From assembly GCF_008711285.1 (NCBI RefSeq), contig NZ_VXDC01000004.1, positions 186,001 to 250,000 on the forward strand: 64,000 nucleotides of DNA, read 5' to 3'. Of this stretch, positions 54,071 to 62,947 are shown one piece after another. A program made the translations under genes and the position numbers. Under the pieces are notes generated by a model. It was not told where the DNA came from and searched no databases. It saw only the letters and a list, made by a program, of their open reading frames with translations. Position 1 is the first letter of the stretch. Every line of letters begins with the position of its first letter. Source of the stretch: Roseibium aquae (lineage in GTDB: Bacteria; Pseudomonadota; Alphaproteobacteria; Rhizobiales; Stappiaceae).

Positions 54071-54271
54071 AGCTCCGGCGGAAGTTCTAGTTCAGCCAAG
54101 CGTTCGAGGCAACAGCATCTCTGCCCGAAATCTCTGGCCGGTTTCAAGCCATCCACCCCGACAGGACATATCCCGAGAGGCGGCGCTTTTCAGCCAAATC
54201 AAATCTGAGGTGTCGGGCGCTTGTTCAACTGCAGGACACGGGGTCTTTCCGGCCAATACATCGACGCTTCG

Positions 54272-54577
54272 CTAATGGGTCCAGGGCGCGCGACGGTTGA
54301 ACTTGAAGTTGTCCGCGTAAGCGGCGCCGCGCACCTTCCGGTCATTGGAGGCATCGACGCGATGGGCGATTCCGTTCCGGCGGGCATAGGCGACAGCCTC
54401 TTCCATCGTCTCAAAATAGAGCCGGATCTGCTGTTTCATGTCCGCCGAGGAGGTATATCCCATCAAAGGCTCAATGCCCCGCGCCATTTCCGGCTCATAG
54501 TCGAGCACCCAGCGCTGCGTTTTTGCCTTGCCGGACTGCATTGCCGTCTTGGCAGGTTTGTAGATACGAGCGACCAT
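54272..54577 (-). CDS. complex I accessory subunit, NDUFS4-like (ETC complex I family)
   Basis: 101 residues of the NADH dehydrogenase ubiquinone Fe-S protein 4 (18 kDa/AQDQ) family, found in alphaproteobacteria and mitochondria as a peripheral complex I subunit. MVARIYKPAKTAMQSGKAKTQRWVLDYEP opens it; the core RGIEPLMGYTSSADMKQQIRLYFETMEEAVAYARRNG is the family signature. ATG 54577 chosen over a longer open frame because the family begins here. Confidence 0.9.
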   Translation of the reverse strand: MVARIYKPAKTAMQSGKAKTQRWVLDYEPEMARGIEPLMGYTSSADMKQQIRLYFETMEEAVAYARRNGIAHRVDASNDRKVRGAAYADNFKFNRRAPWTH

Positions 54578-54845
54578 GCCGTTGTGCCTTCTGACGTTTA
54601 TCGCTGAGCGTGGTGTGTTGCGTCGGTTTTTCGATGGTTTTGCGCCCATGTCAATACGCAATGCGGGGCGTGCTGGCCCAACGCACCTCTAAGGCAACGG
54701 TTTACCACGCGGCGAAGTGCCCCCTTCCCTGTCCGCAGAGTTGAGTTAAAGTGTTGCGTATGCCACCGATTGCAGACTGGCAATCCCTGCGAAACTGTCC
54801 GGGCGGATAGGCCCAGCCTTTTGCCACCCAACGTGACCAAAGCCG

Positions 54846-55079
54846 ATGCACATGCCCTTCCCATTCGACCGAAACGCCTATCATCACGAACATGAGCGCC
54901 CGAGGAATGAACGGCTTGTGTTCTTGAGGTCGGAGGCGGAAAGGCTGCAATTGGTCGACATGTGGGAAATGATCCTGACAGCCGACTACCAGGTGAGCGA
55001 TATTGAAAAACTGGATTACGAGCGGCGCGAGGAATTTCTTGATGTGATTGAGCTTCTCGTGAAAGCATTCGACGCGTAG
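54846..55079 (+). CDS. small protein of unknown function
   Basis: 77 residues, not recognised. N-terminal His/Pro/Arg-rich segment (RNAYHHEHERPRNERL), then an acidic helical part (LVDMWEMILTADYQVSDIEKLDYERREEFLDVIELLVKAF). Stops 28 bp before the next gene on the same strand, so they may be co-transcribed. ATG 54852 is an alternative start. Confidence 0.5.
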   Translation: MHMPFPFDRNAYHHEHERPRNERLVFLRSEAERLQLVDMWEMILTADYQVSDIEKLDYERREEFLDVIELLVKAFDA

Positions 55080-55107
55080 TTATAACCGCCACCCGAGGAC
55101 CGCCGCC

Positions 55108-55608
55108 GTGCCAGTTGCCACTCAAAGGCCCGTTTTCCAGGAACTTGGAACCCAGACCATCGAAAAAGGTCTGGCCGATCCACTGTTGTCGGCTTTTTAC
55201 GAGAGCATGATGTCCAGTGCCAACCTCGTGACGGACAAGTTGCGCGAACATATGCCCTACCTGAGCCTGTGCTCGGACAAGCTTGTTGGATGCGGGCCGC
55301 CACCGATATTCTATGTGGGGCGCCGGTCGAGCCAGAGACGGTTGTTCGGCGATGAATGGGCCCAACAACTCGGGCAGGCGCTGACCACCCCGGATCCGGA
55401 TCTCGAATTTGCGTCTGCGGACGGATACCGTGCCGCGCTTGCCGGCAAGCCCTATTACGGCTACGCCCGCACCACCTTGCATTTCGAGAGCGGCCCGGTC
55501 GATATTGCTTTTGAGCGCCTGATCATGACCTTGAAACCTACGCCGAATTCGAACCGCCGGTTCTGCGCCTATTTTGGCGTTATTCAGGATCTTCAGGATC
55601 TGCGCTAA
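55108..55608 (+). CDS. PAS-like protein of unknown function
   Basis: 166 residues with a GTG start and GAGG about 9 bases upstream. Layout (YESMMSSANLVTDKLREHMPYLSLCSDKLVGCGPPPIFYVG then ASADGYRAALAGKPYYGYARTTLHFESGPVDIAFERLIMTL) suggests a PAS-type fold as in small alphaproteobacterial PAS proteins, but I see no diagnostic residue. The last 29 bp overlap the convergent acyltransferase-like gene. Confidence 0.55.
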   Translation: MPVATQRPVFQELGTQTIEKGLADPLLSAFYESMMSSANLVTDKLREHMPYLSLCSDKLVGCGPPPIFYVGRRSSQRRLFGDEWAQQLGQALTTPDPDLEFASADGYRAALAGKPYYGYARTTLHFESGPVDIAFERLIMTLKPTPNSNRRFCAYFGVIQDLQDLR

Positions 55609-56398
55609 CGATTGTCCGGGCAAGACCGATCAGATCCTGGCGTGTGGCATAGACCAACCAGTCGTCGGGACGAACATGCTCCGGCGGCGCGATCCAATGG
55701 GTGCCGCGCGGCACGAATCGCCGGTATCCCACCCGGATTCCGAATCCCTTCTCGGCGTTGCGGGCCGCCATTAATCCATAAAGGTAGTCCGGCGACCATT
55801 TCAGGAGGGAAACCAGAAACCCGAGCTGGGTCAAGGCCTCGGCCAGCCCCTTCCCTCTTGCGTCGCGCCGCAGCCAAAGATTGCCATGGTAGACGATCCG
55901 GCCCCGCATGAAGAATGCGTCATGGGCATGATCCTCCCCGAGTTGCGCTTGGTTCGATGGATCGACGAACATCCGTCTTTGCTGCTGCTGCCAGAACTCG
56001 CCCAAGCTTCGGTCCTTGAGGTTTTCCAGTTTGGCGGCCTGGACCGAAACCGGCTCGCCCGCGCGGTCCCACGCGCCGATCCAAAATGCCGAAGAACCGT
56101 GGAGATCGAAGAACCGGCTTGAAAAATCTTCCATCAGATACCGGTCTTCCGTCGCGCGGACCGTATCCTCGAAATACTCGAAATCGGTGCTTTCGCGCAT
56201 GCTCAGCCCGGAGGCACGAATACGATCATACAAGCGGGCAATGGCCGTTGCGATTTCAAGCGTCACCTCACTGTCGTGATTGACCGGGACCACAGCCTGC
56301 CTTTTCCTCCAAAGCCTTGACGCCAAAAGAATCTCACCGGACGTGCAAGATGAACGGGTTACAGCTTCAGGAAAAGCCTTTATGGACCCGGTGCACAT
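55580..56398 (-). CDS. GNAT-like acyltransferase of unknown function
   Basis: 272 residues. The middle contains WLRRDARGKGLAEALTQLGFLV, close to the RxxGxG/A acyl-CoA loop of GNAT enzymes, followed by KWSPDYLYGLMAARNAEKGFGIRVGYRRFVP, a usual final helix-strand pattern. Early part EDFSSRFFDLHGSSAFWIGAWDRAGEPVSVQAAKLENL fits a GNAT beta sheet. Acceptor unknown. Start uncertain because several in-frame codons are possible. Tail-to-tail overlap with the PAS-like gene. Confidence 0.55.
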   Translation of the reverse strand: MCTGSIKAFPEAVTRSSCTSGEILLASRLWRKRQAVVPVNHDSEVTLEIATAIARLYDRIRASGLSMRESTDFEYFEDTVRATEDRYLMEDFSSRFFDLHGSSAFWIGAWDRAGEPVSVQAAKLENLKDRSLGEFWQQQQRRMFVDPSNQAQLGEDHAHDAFFMRGRIVYHGNLWLRRDARGKGLAEALTQLGFLVSLLKWSPDYLYGLMAARNAEKGFGIRVGYRRFVPRGTHWIAPPEHVRPDDWLVYATRQDLIGLARTIVSADPEDPE

Positions 56399-56671
56399 GA
56401 AAAAAGTGACAAGGTGAATGCAATCGTAAAAAGCTCAAAAACCGAAAACAATCAAGGCGTGCAGGGGCACATCGCTAGCTTCAACGCCTGGGCCGATCAA
56501 GATCGGGCAGGAATGGCCCAAAGACCCGCGGCGGATGGACTTGAAGTGGCATTGGGCTCTCAACGGGGCCGCTTTCCTGGCCCGCGATCCAAGACCCAAT
56601 CGGTCCAGAGCCGCGATGGGCGCCGACGTGCGGGCACCGACGGCGAACGGAAGTCAATGAGAAGGAAGAAA

Positions 56672-56748
<77 letters not shown>

Positions 56749-56982
56749 ATGCCTTGATTTGCCCGGGTTTAAAGGCCCGGGCAGGCGCCGTCAAGGGAGA
56801 ACAAAGAGTGAAATTCTGGCATTTACGGACAAAGGATGACACAGGAGTACCGAAATAGTCCCGAAATCCGTTCCTGACATGTTCCAGATCAAGCGCAAAT
56901 CGTGATGCGCATTATTTTGCGCACTCGCTTGACATCGCAGCTACAATGCGTATATATATACGCATAGCGGGGAACGAGACGC

Positions 56983-57165
56983 ATGGAAACCAACAGCCGC
57001 AAGATCATCAGGAAGCTGGAGCAAGACGGCTTCGAACTTGTGAAAATCGCCGGCTCTCACCACAAATTCAAAAAGGGCAACCTGACCGTTACCGTGCCTC
57101 ACCCAAAAAAGGATCTGCCGCTCGGCACCGTGCGGAGCATCTACAAACAAGCCGGATGGCTCTAA
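56983..57165 (+). CDS. hicA: HicA-type mRNA interferase toxin
   Basis: 60-residue toxin with a double-stranded RNA-binding-like fold that cleaves mRNA independently of ribosomes. The family core is KIIRKLEQDGFELVKIAGSHHKFKKGNLTVTVPHP with the catalytic His in GSHHKF, then LPLGTVRSIYKQAG. The upstream AT-rich ATATATATAC stretch looks like a promoter. It is 14 bp before hicB, the usual toxin-first order. Confidence 0.94.
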   Translation: METNSRKIIRKLEQDGFELVKIAGSHHKFKKGNLTVTVPHPKKDLPLGTVRSIYKQAGWL

Positions 57166-57179
57166 GCGAGGACAAGACC

Positions 57180-57575
57180 ATGCGTTACTACATCGCCCTT
57201 GTGCATCAGGACGGCCAGAGCGCCTTCGGTGTTCAGTTTCCGGATGTTCCGGGCTGCTTTTCCGCCGCCGATGACATGAACGACCTGATCGCCAATGCGT
57301 CGGAAGCCCTCGCCCTTCATCTGGAAGGCGAGGGCCTGCCCGATGCCCGGCCGCTGGATGCGCTTCGGACCGATCCGGAGATTGCAGAAGAACTTGCGCG
57401 CGGCGCCTTTCTGGTCGCCGTGCCATACATCTCCCTGACAGGACGGACCGTCAAGGCAAACATCACCATGGACGCAGGATTGAAGGAAGCGGCAACCGCC
57501 GTTGCAGACGCACGCGGCCTCACCCTCTCCTCTTACCTCGCCGACCTCGCGCGGCGCGATATTGCAGGCAAGTGA
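57180..57575 (+). CDS. hicB: HicB-type antitoxin
   Basis: 131 residues. The N-terminal HicB fold (YYIALVHQDGQSAFGVQFPDVPGCFSAADDMNDLIANASEALALHLEGEG) neutralises HicA. The C-terminal ribbon-helix-helix (ITMDAGLKEAATAVADARGLTLSSYLADLARRDI) should bind the hicAB promoter for autoregulation. Complete pair, no truncation seen. Confidence 0.93.
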   Translation: MRYYIALVHQDGQSAFGVQFPDVPGCFSAADDMNDLIANASEALALHLEGEGLPDARPLDALRTDPEIAEELARGAFLVAVPYISLTGRTVKANITMDAGLKEAATAVADARGLTLSSYLADLARRDIAGK

Positions 57576-57655
57576 TGCAGGTGGGTTGGCGGATGGCCGG
57601 TTGACGCAGCGTTGGCGCGCTGCCGATCCCCCGCGTCACCGGGGAACCACGGATC

Positions 57656-57898
57656 ATGGGTGAAGACCGCAAGCTGCTGACCTGGCGCCGGACTTGGGCC
57701 GACACGCCAAATGACGGGCTCGGCATACATCCGGACTGGCCGGACCTGAAAGCCAGGGTTTATCGACAGCCGGGCGGAAGCCGGTGGCTGTGGTTCGTCA
57801 ATGAGATCGCCTTCATCGGGCGCGGGATCGAGGACAGCAATGACGCCGCGAAGTCCGCCGCAGAGGATGCGGCTGCCGCGTGGATGGAACGGCGCTAG
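57656..57898 (+). CDS. small protein of unknown function
   Basis: 80 residues, not recognised. Trp-rich middle (WRRTWADTPNDGLGIHPDWPDLKARVYRQPGGSRWLWFVNEI) and Ala-rich end (AAKSAAEDAAAAWM). Such proteins are frequent near phage or toxin-antitoxin loci. Independent of hicAB by an 80-bp gap. Confidence 0.5.
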   Translation: MGEDRKLLTWRRTWADTPNDGLGIHPDWPDLKARVYRQPGGSRWLWFVNEIAFIGRGIEDSNDAAKSAAEDAAAAWMERR

Positions 57899-58188
57899 GC
57901 GCCCCTCTAAATTTGGGTTGCAGATATCCGAACAAACTGCAACCTTTGAATTTAAAGAGAACTCACTTAAAACCTGCAGAAGCAATGGGGCTTGCAGTGC
58001 ATTCTGATCTAGACAGCTCTCTCTCTACCTCGGCGGCCTACTCGCCGCCCTTGTTGCTCTGTCGAAGTTGCTTTTGGAGATCGGTGAGCGCCTGCATAAA
58101 GTTTGGATCAGTTATAGGACACATAAATCGAAATACATCATTTTTCCAACCGCTTCTAACATCGCACGTTACGGAGGGGTTTCAACCA
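57899..58188. other. AT-rich patch between small genes
   Basis: About 290 bp with base composition well below the surrounding GC level. No credible gene; likely part of a horizontally acquired or degraded segment that continues to about 58440. Confidence 0.45.
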
Positions 58189-58344
58189 TTGAACAAAAAA
58201 AACGAACGTCAATCCATTCTTAATAGACAGATCAAAGCAGAGGTATCCCGTATTTATGTAACTATGATATGCTTCTGCTTTATCTTTACTATCATATGTT
58301 CTCGGATTTTATACTTTGCTGGGGTTTCCGACGGAATGCGCTAA
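58189..58344 (+). CDS. possible small membrane protein in the AT-rich patch
   Basis: Tentative 51-residue frame from a TTG at 58189 with GGAGG 11 bases upstream. It has a charged start (NKKNERQSILNRQIKAEVSR), one helix (IYVTMICFCFIFTIICSRILYFAGV) and a basic end. Codon use is AT-rich, unlike neighbours. Could be a remnant of a foreign gene; low confidence. Confidence 0.3.
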   Translation: MNKKNERQSILNRQIKAEVSRIYVTMICFCFIFTIICSRILYFAGVSDGMR

Positions 58345-58451
58345 AAGGGCATGCTCATCGGTCATCCAAAAACTAAAACATCAGAGAAGCGCATTTTTGA
58401 TAAGCTTTATCAGACCCGCCGCCGCAACAGACTATGCTGCCCTATACCTTA

Positions 58452-58955
58452 TCACTCCGAAACTCCGGAGCCCGCCCTGATCGATGGAGACCGGACCGCA
58501 GCCCCTTCCGCGATGCCTTTCTGGTCGGCAATTCCGGCGAGCACTTCCAGAACGTAAAGCGCGGGGCCGCGCGATGGGATAATCTCCTCGGAAAAAGGCG
58601 TCGTGGATTTGGCGATATGGCCGATCCTGCCGCCGCTCCGGATGAAGACGATGTCCAGGGACAACGGCGTGTTCTTCATCCAGAAATGCCGCTCGCCTTC
58701 ATTTTCGAACACAAAGAGCATCCCATGGTCTTCCGCCATGTCGCGGCGGAACATGAGGCCCCGCGACCTGGCCTCTGGCGTCGCAGCCACCTCCACGGTG
58801 AACTCAAGCGGCCCGTCCGCCGTTTCGACAGTCAACACCTCGGTCGGCAGGTCAAGCGGCAGCGGATCCAGCGCACGGACGGGCTGCATCCATCCATGCC
58901 CCGCCACGAGGACAAGCGCAAAAACTTGCAAGAGAACCATCCGAAAAAGCGTCAT
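58452..58955 (-). CDS. DUF192 exported protein
   Basis: 167 residues with a signal peptide (MTLFRMVLLQVFALVLVAGHGWMQPVRA) and one DUF192 domain: TVEVAATPEARSRGLMFRRDMAEDHGMLFVFENEGERHFWMKNTPLSLDIVFI, the family core. Function unknown; in Rhizobiales often next to a cold-shock protein gene, as here (cspA-like gene upstream on the same strand). Start ATG 58955. Confidence 0.9.
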   Translation of the reverse strand: MTLFRMVLLQVFALVLVAGHGWMQPVRALDPLPLDLPTEVLTVETADGPLEFTVEVAATPEARSRGLMFRRDMAEDHGMLFVFENEGERHFWMKNTPLSLDIVFIRSGGRIGHIAKSTTPFSEEIIPSRGPALYVLEVLAGIADQKGIAEGAAVRSPSIRAGSGVSE

Positions 58956-59253
58956 GGGCCAATCCTGCGTGTATGAATTGGCACACCATGCCCGCATTTT
59001 TACCATGGGTCCAGACCCCAGACCCCAGATCCAAGGGCGTCCTGTCCGTAGCCGTTCGCGGGTTAATCCCTGTCAGGTTGAGGCGGCACACTCCAGCCTG
59101 AAGGCTGGGCGGTGCCCGCACTCTCAAATCGGAAGAGCAGGTTTTCGCGGCTCGATGGATTAAGTATCAGCTTCATCTTGTCAGAAGAAGCCCGGCGGAC
59201 GCCGCCCAAGGCATTCCTCGGACACATCCTTTAAAAGCCAGCCGTTGCAGCGT

Positions 59254-59835
59254 TTAGTGGGATGCGGGGATATGGGTTCCGCTGCCGATCGGGCGGATTT
59301 CCGCAGCCATCTTGCCCTTGGGCCCGGTCCCGAAACGAACGAGCACTTCCTGACCCGGACGCAGTTCGGCAATCCCGAACCGGCGGAGCGTTTCCATATG
59401 AATGAAAATGTCTTCCGAATCTTCGCCCTGGGTCAGAAAGCCGAATCCCTTCACCCGGTTAAACCATTTGACGGTGGCCTTTTCGAACCCTGTCTCGGGC
59501 ACAACTTGCACATGCGTGCGGGAGGGCGGAAGCTGAGAGGGATGCTGAGCCGTCGATTCGTCCATCGACAGGATCCGGAAGGCCTGCAGCCCGCGGGGCC
59601 GGTCGAGCACTTCGCAAACGACACGCGCACCCTCATAGGCGGTTTGGTAACCGTCCCGCCGAAGACACGTCACATGAAGCAGGATGTCCGTTTCGCCGTT
59701 GTCGGGCACAATGAAACCATACCCTTTTCCAACATCGAACCACTTGATCGTTCCGGCGATCTCGAAGACATCAACGGCGACATCGTCCGCTGCGGTTTCG
59801 AGTGCGCGGGCATCCGTTGCGGTTTTAACCCCCAT
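59254..59835 (-). CDS. cold-shock protein with two CSD domains
   Basis: 193 residues holding two cold-shock domains: first at ~30-95 (IAGTIKWFDVGKGYGFIVPDNGETDILLHVTCL), second at ~120-185 (EKATVKWFNRVKGFGFLTQGEDSEDIFIHMETL). Each keeps KGFGF-type RNP1 (GKGYGFI, KGFGFL) and the RNP2 region. Double-CSD proteins are a mark of alphaproteobacteria. ATG 59835 used; the longer frame upstream has no family match. Confidence 0.93.
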   Translation of the reverse strand: MGVKTATDARALETAADDVAVDVFEIAGTIKWFDVGKGYGFIVPDNGETDILLHVTCLRRDGYQTAYEGARVVCEVLDRPRGLQAFRILSMDESTAQHPSQLPPSRTHVQVVPETGFEKATVKWFNRVKGFGFLTQGEDSEDIFIHMETLRRFGIAELRPGQEVLVRFGTGPKGKMAAEIRPIGSGTHIPASH

Positions 59836-59989
59836 AGCCAAATGTCCCGTGTCTGATCCGCACCAAATGTCAGCAAATGGCAAGCGACTCACCGACTGAC
59901 TGATTCCTGAAGAAAAGGATAACATCCGCACCAAAGTCGAGAAGGATCTTTCTGGCGCTAACCACAGCCCATTTTCAGCCGGTCTCAGC

Positions 59990-60757
59990 TCAAACCGGAA
60001 CACCGGCGAAGGATTCGGCGATCGGCGAACGGATGAGCATGTTCGCCAGGGGGTCGAGCGGTGTTTCTTCCCGATTGACAATCACCAGCTCCGCGCCCGC
60101 GTCGGCGGCCATGGCCGGCAAGGCCGCCGCGGGATGAACAAGCAGCGACGACCCGATCACGATAAACCGGTCACACCGCAGGCTGGCGGATGCAGCGCGG
60201 GACAGCTCGGCTTCCGGCATGGACTGCCCGAAACTGATAACCGCCGCCTTCAACAACCCGCCGCAAGCCTCGCAGCACGGACTGCGGCCGGTTTCATAGT
60301 GCGCACGCAAAGGGGCAATCGGTGCCGGCTTGCCGCAAGACAGGCATGTCGCGTAGGTGCTGTTGCCGTGGATTTCGATCAGGCGGGCCTCAGGTGTTCC
60401 GGCGCGCTCATGGAGCCCGTCGACATTCTGGGTGATGAGCAAATCAATCAGGCCTTCCCGGGCCAATCGGGCCAACGCGAGATGGGCGGCATTGGGTGTT
60501 GCGCGTTCAAAGAAGTCCAGCATTTCGAACCGCCGCTGCCAGTCTTCCAGACGGGCGTCTTCGCGCGTGAGAAAGTCCTGATATTGAACCGGCTGCCGGG
60601 TTGACCATATGCCGCCGGGAGACCGGAAGTCGGGAATGCCGGACTCCGTTGAAATGCCGGCGCCTGTCAGAACAAGGGTGCGTTCCCCGACACCGGCCTC
60701 GAAAAATGCCTTGAGAAAGGTTTGCGCCTCCCCGGAGGCTGTGATTTGTCTTGGCAT
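59990..60757 (-). CDS. Sir2-family NAD-dependent deacylase
   Basis: 255 residues: GAGIS (32-36) NAD loop, IPDFRSPGG, QNVDGLHERAG with Gln110 and Asn111, catalytic His130 in EIHGN, zinc Cys in CLSCG (138, 141) and CCEACGG. GSSLLVHPAA then VIVNREETPLD closes the fold. Class III/CobB-like specificity (deacetylase or desuccinylase) is not readable, since the YxxR desuccinylase motif is not visible. Confidence 0.9.
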   Translation of the reverse strand: MPRQITASGEAQTFLKAFFEAGVGERTLVLTGAGISTESGIPDFRSPGGIWSTRQPVQYQDFLTREDARLEDWQRRFEMLDFFERATPNAAHLALARLAREGLIDLLITQNVDGLHERAGTPEARLIEIHGNSTYATCLSCGKPAPIAPLRAHYETGRSPCCEACGGLLKAAVISFGQSMPEAELSRAASASLRCDRFIVIGSSLLVHPAAALPAMAADAGAELVIVNREETPLDPLANMLIRSPIAESFAGVPV

Positions 60758-60809
60758 CGAAATCCTTTACCGGACCTCCGGTCCGTTCATTTGAGACCAG
60801 GGACACACC

Positions 60810-61250
60810 ATGCGCTATCTTCATACAATGGTCCGCATCTCCGACGTGGACGCTTCCCTCGATTTTTATTGCAACAAACTCGGGATGAAGGAAGTCCGCC
60901 GGCACGAGAGCGAACAGGGCCGGTTCACGCTGATCTTTCTCGCTGCGCCCGAGGACGAGACGGCCGGACGAGAGAAAAAGGCCCCCCTTCTGGAGTTGAC
61001 CTATAACTGGGACCCGGAGAGTTATGACGGCGGCCGCAACTTTGGCCACCTCGCCTTCCAGGTTGACAATATCTATGAGCTTTGCGCCAGCCTTCAGGAA
61101 AACGGCGTGACGATCAACCGCCCGCCGCGCGACGGCTATATGGCCTTTATCAAATCGCCGGACGGCATTTCCATCGAGTTGCTGCAAAAGGGCGATCCCC
61201 TCGAGAAACAGGAGCCCTGGGCCTCCATGGCCAATACCGGGAGCTGGTGA
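60810..61250 (+). CDS. gloA: lactoylglutathione lyase (glyoxalase I)
   Basis: 146 residues that convert the methylglyoxal-glutathione hemithioacetal to lactoylglutathione. His5 in MRYLHTMVRI, ELTYNW, GHLAFQVDN and ISIELLQ provide the four metal ligands (His, Glu, His, Glu), and NKLGMKEVRRHE is the GSH-contact segment. The tail after QKGD is longer than in E. coli. Terminator follows. Confidence 0.92.
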   Translation: MRYLHTMVRISDVDASLDFYCNKLGMKEVRRHESEQGRFTLIFLAAPEDETAGREKKAPLLELTYNWDPESYDGGRNFGHLAFQVDNIYELCASLQENGVTINRPPRDGYMAFIKSPDGISIELLQKGDPLEKQEPWASMANTGSW

Positions 61251-61268
61251 CCAACGCAGCGTGGAAAA

Positions 61269-61298
61269 AGAGGCCGGATCCGCCCGGTCTCTTTTTTT
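61269..61298 (+). terminator. terminator of gloA
   Basis: AGAGGCCGG / CCGGTCTCT (one G-T pair) with loop ATCCGC, then a run of seven T. Confidence 0.9.
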
Positions 61299-61367
61299 AA
61301 ACAAAGCTCTTGCGGGGCAAATCAAACCCGCATATAAGCGCCCCCACGACGCAGACGCGTCGACCGC

Positions 61368-61443
61368 GCGCCCATCGTCTAGCGGTCTAGGACGCCGCCC
61401 TTTCACGGCGGAAACACGGGTTCGAGTCCCGTTGGGCGTGCCA
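61368..61443 (+). tRNA. tRNA-Glu (anticodon TTC)
   Basis: Cloverleaf: acceptor GCGCCCA pairs with TGGGCGT, D-arm GTCTAGCGGTCTAGGAC, anticodon loop CTTTCAC with anticodon TTC, T-arm ACGGGTTCGAGTCCCGT, and encoded CCA. 76 nt. CATATAAG upstream (61331-61338) is a possible -10 element. Confidence 0.96.
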
Positions 61444-61840
61444 ATTTCCCCAAGCTTCCACAAGTCGCGAAATTGGTCCGAGACCGGGTCCTCAATTCCC
61501 CGGCTCACGATTGATCGGTGTCGAGCCGCGAGCCGCGGGGCCGAAATGTCCGGGTGTTTGTGCGTATCGGACGTTTGTTTGGAGCGCGCAAAGATGCGCG
61601 GCCACTCAACAGGCGTTCAGCTTAGGAAGAGGCGATCAGCTTAGGGCGTGAAATCGATTCCAATGAAATGCCCACTGATCTCAGCGGCAAGCACGCTCCC
61701 GACGATGCAACTCCAAACCCAGAGCCGAAAGCGTTCCACAGCCTGCGGCATATAACGCGCCTTGGCGCTTTCAAAGACTGGGCCAGCGCATTCGCTTCGC
61801 CGCCGCACGTCACCTTGGCATTCGGCCTTTTGTGAAGGTG
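61444..61840. other. intergenic region with repeat copy 2
   Basis: About 400 bp after tRNA-Glu. It contains the second copy of the dispersed repeat (61590-61681). No gene seen. Tandem-like CGCGCCTTGGCGC-type palindromes near 61757-61770 are short. Confidence 0.45.
61590..61681. repeat. dispersed intergenic repeat, copy 2
   Basis: Second copy of the element at 28956-29028. It shares the exact 14-mer AAAGATGCGCGGCC and a diverged block from CGATCAGCTT to CTGATCT, with about 20 extra bases between the blocks. The copies differ at several bases, so they are old or degenerate. Confidence 0.65.
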
Positions 61841-62788
61841 TCAGGACGGTTTTTTGCTCTCATAGGCGAGAATGGCGGCCGCAAGGTCTTCGAGCGCCGC
61901 GCCAACGGATTTGAACAGCGTGATCTCCTCCTCCGACCGCCGGCCGGGATGCTTGCCTCTTGTAAGGCTGTAAAGATCCGCGGCGATATCTTCTGGTCTC
62001 AAAGCCCCGCTCTGGATGGCTTGAACGATGTCGCCACCCTCCTTGCTGCAGCCGGCGAGCGTGTCGACAAACACCGTGGATTTCCGGATCGCCGCATCGT
62101 CGCTCTCGCGCATCTCCGGCTTGAAGGCGCCAACAAGATCGACATGCGTGCCCGGCTGAACCCAGTCGCCCTTGATGAGCGGATCGGTCGACAGAGTTGC
62201 CGCAGAAATGATATCGGCGCTGCGGCATGCGGCTTCCAGGTCATCGCTGGCTGCGGCGGCAACCCCGTAAAGATCCCCGGCCTGCCGGGCGATCGCGGCA
62301 GCCTTTTCCAGCGACCGGCCCCAGATGGTCACCTTGGAAATCGGCCGGGCGGCCTTGTGGGCGCCGATCAGATTGAGCGACAGCCGCCCCGTTCCGGCGA
62401 TCACCAGATGCTCTGCGTTGCCCCGGGCAAGAAACCGCGCGGCCAGCGCTGAGGCAGCGGCGGTTCTGCGAGCCGTCAATTCACCGCCGTCAATCAGGGC
62501 AAGCGCTTGCCCGGTCTTTCCATCCGACAGGAGGTAGGACGCGGACACGGCGGGCAAGCCGCGATCCGAATTGCCGGGGACGACCGTTGCGATCTTGACC
62601 CCTGAATAGGAACCGGGAACCCAGGCAGGCATCAACAGGAGCGTCGCATCCGGCTCGCCCGGCACCTCCATGTCGTGATGGTGTCTGACCGGCATCTCGC
62701 AGCCCTGTTTGAACATCGCATCGAGCGCGTCGATCAAACCGGAAAACGGAAGTGCATCACGGGTTTGATCTTCAGACAACAAAAGCAC
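61841..62788 (-). CDS. ornithine cyclodeaminase / mu-crystallin family protein
   Basis: 315 residues. NAD-binding fold with VIAGTGRLSLNLIGAHKAARPISKVTIWGRSLEKAA and substrate-binding GVKIATVVPGNSDRGLPAVSASYLL. Relatives include ornithine cyclodeaminase, alanine dehydrogenase and ketimine reductases (proline/pipecolate pathway). The GxGxxA-like loop is GTGRLS. Position beside a liv-type importer suggests amino-acid catabolism but the substrate is open. Confidence 0.87.
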   Translation of the reverse strand: MLLLSEDQTRDALPFSGLIDALDAMFKQGCEMPVRHHHDMEVPGEPDATLLLMPAWVPGSYSGVKIATVVPGNSDRGLPAVSASYLLSDGKTGQALALIDGGELTARRTAAASALAARFLARGNAEHLVIAGTGRLSLNLIGAHKAARPISKVTIWGRSLEKAAAIARQAGDLYGVAAAASDDLEAACRSADIISAATLSTDPLIKGDWVQPGTHVDLVGAFKPEMRESDDAAIRKSTVFVDTLAGCSKEGGDIVQAIQSGALRPEDIAADLYSLTRGKHPGRRSEEEITLFKSVGAALEDLAAAILAYESKKPS

Positions 62789-62882
62789 GGCCGGATCCCC
62801 TCAATAAAAACGAAGTCTGCCCCGGCATACCGCTTTTTCGGGCGGGTTGTCATCCCGGCCGGCAACAGGCAAGACAGGATCC

Positions 62883-62918
62883 AAAAAAACGGCGCCCTCC
62901 CCACCGGAGAGGGCGCCG
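62883..62918 (-). terminator. terminator of the liv-type operon
   Basis: On the minus strand CGGCGCCCTC, 9-base loop, GAGGGCGCCG, then seven T. It follows the LivF-like gene and precedes the ornithine cyclodeaminase-like gene. Confidence 0.9.
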
Positions 62919-62947
62919 GCTACAGAAAAGCCGCCCGGACTTGCCCG

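Noticed and set aside
54598-55623. Minus-strand open frame of 341 codons
   Set aside because: Low-complexity Arg/Ser/Pro sequence. The plus-strand genes at 54846 and 55108 and the NDUFS4-like gene explain the region better.
59007-59160. Possible tRNA-like GGGTTAATCCC segment
   Set aside because: No acceptor stem or anticodon arm can be folded around it.
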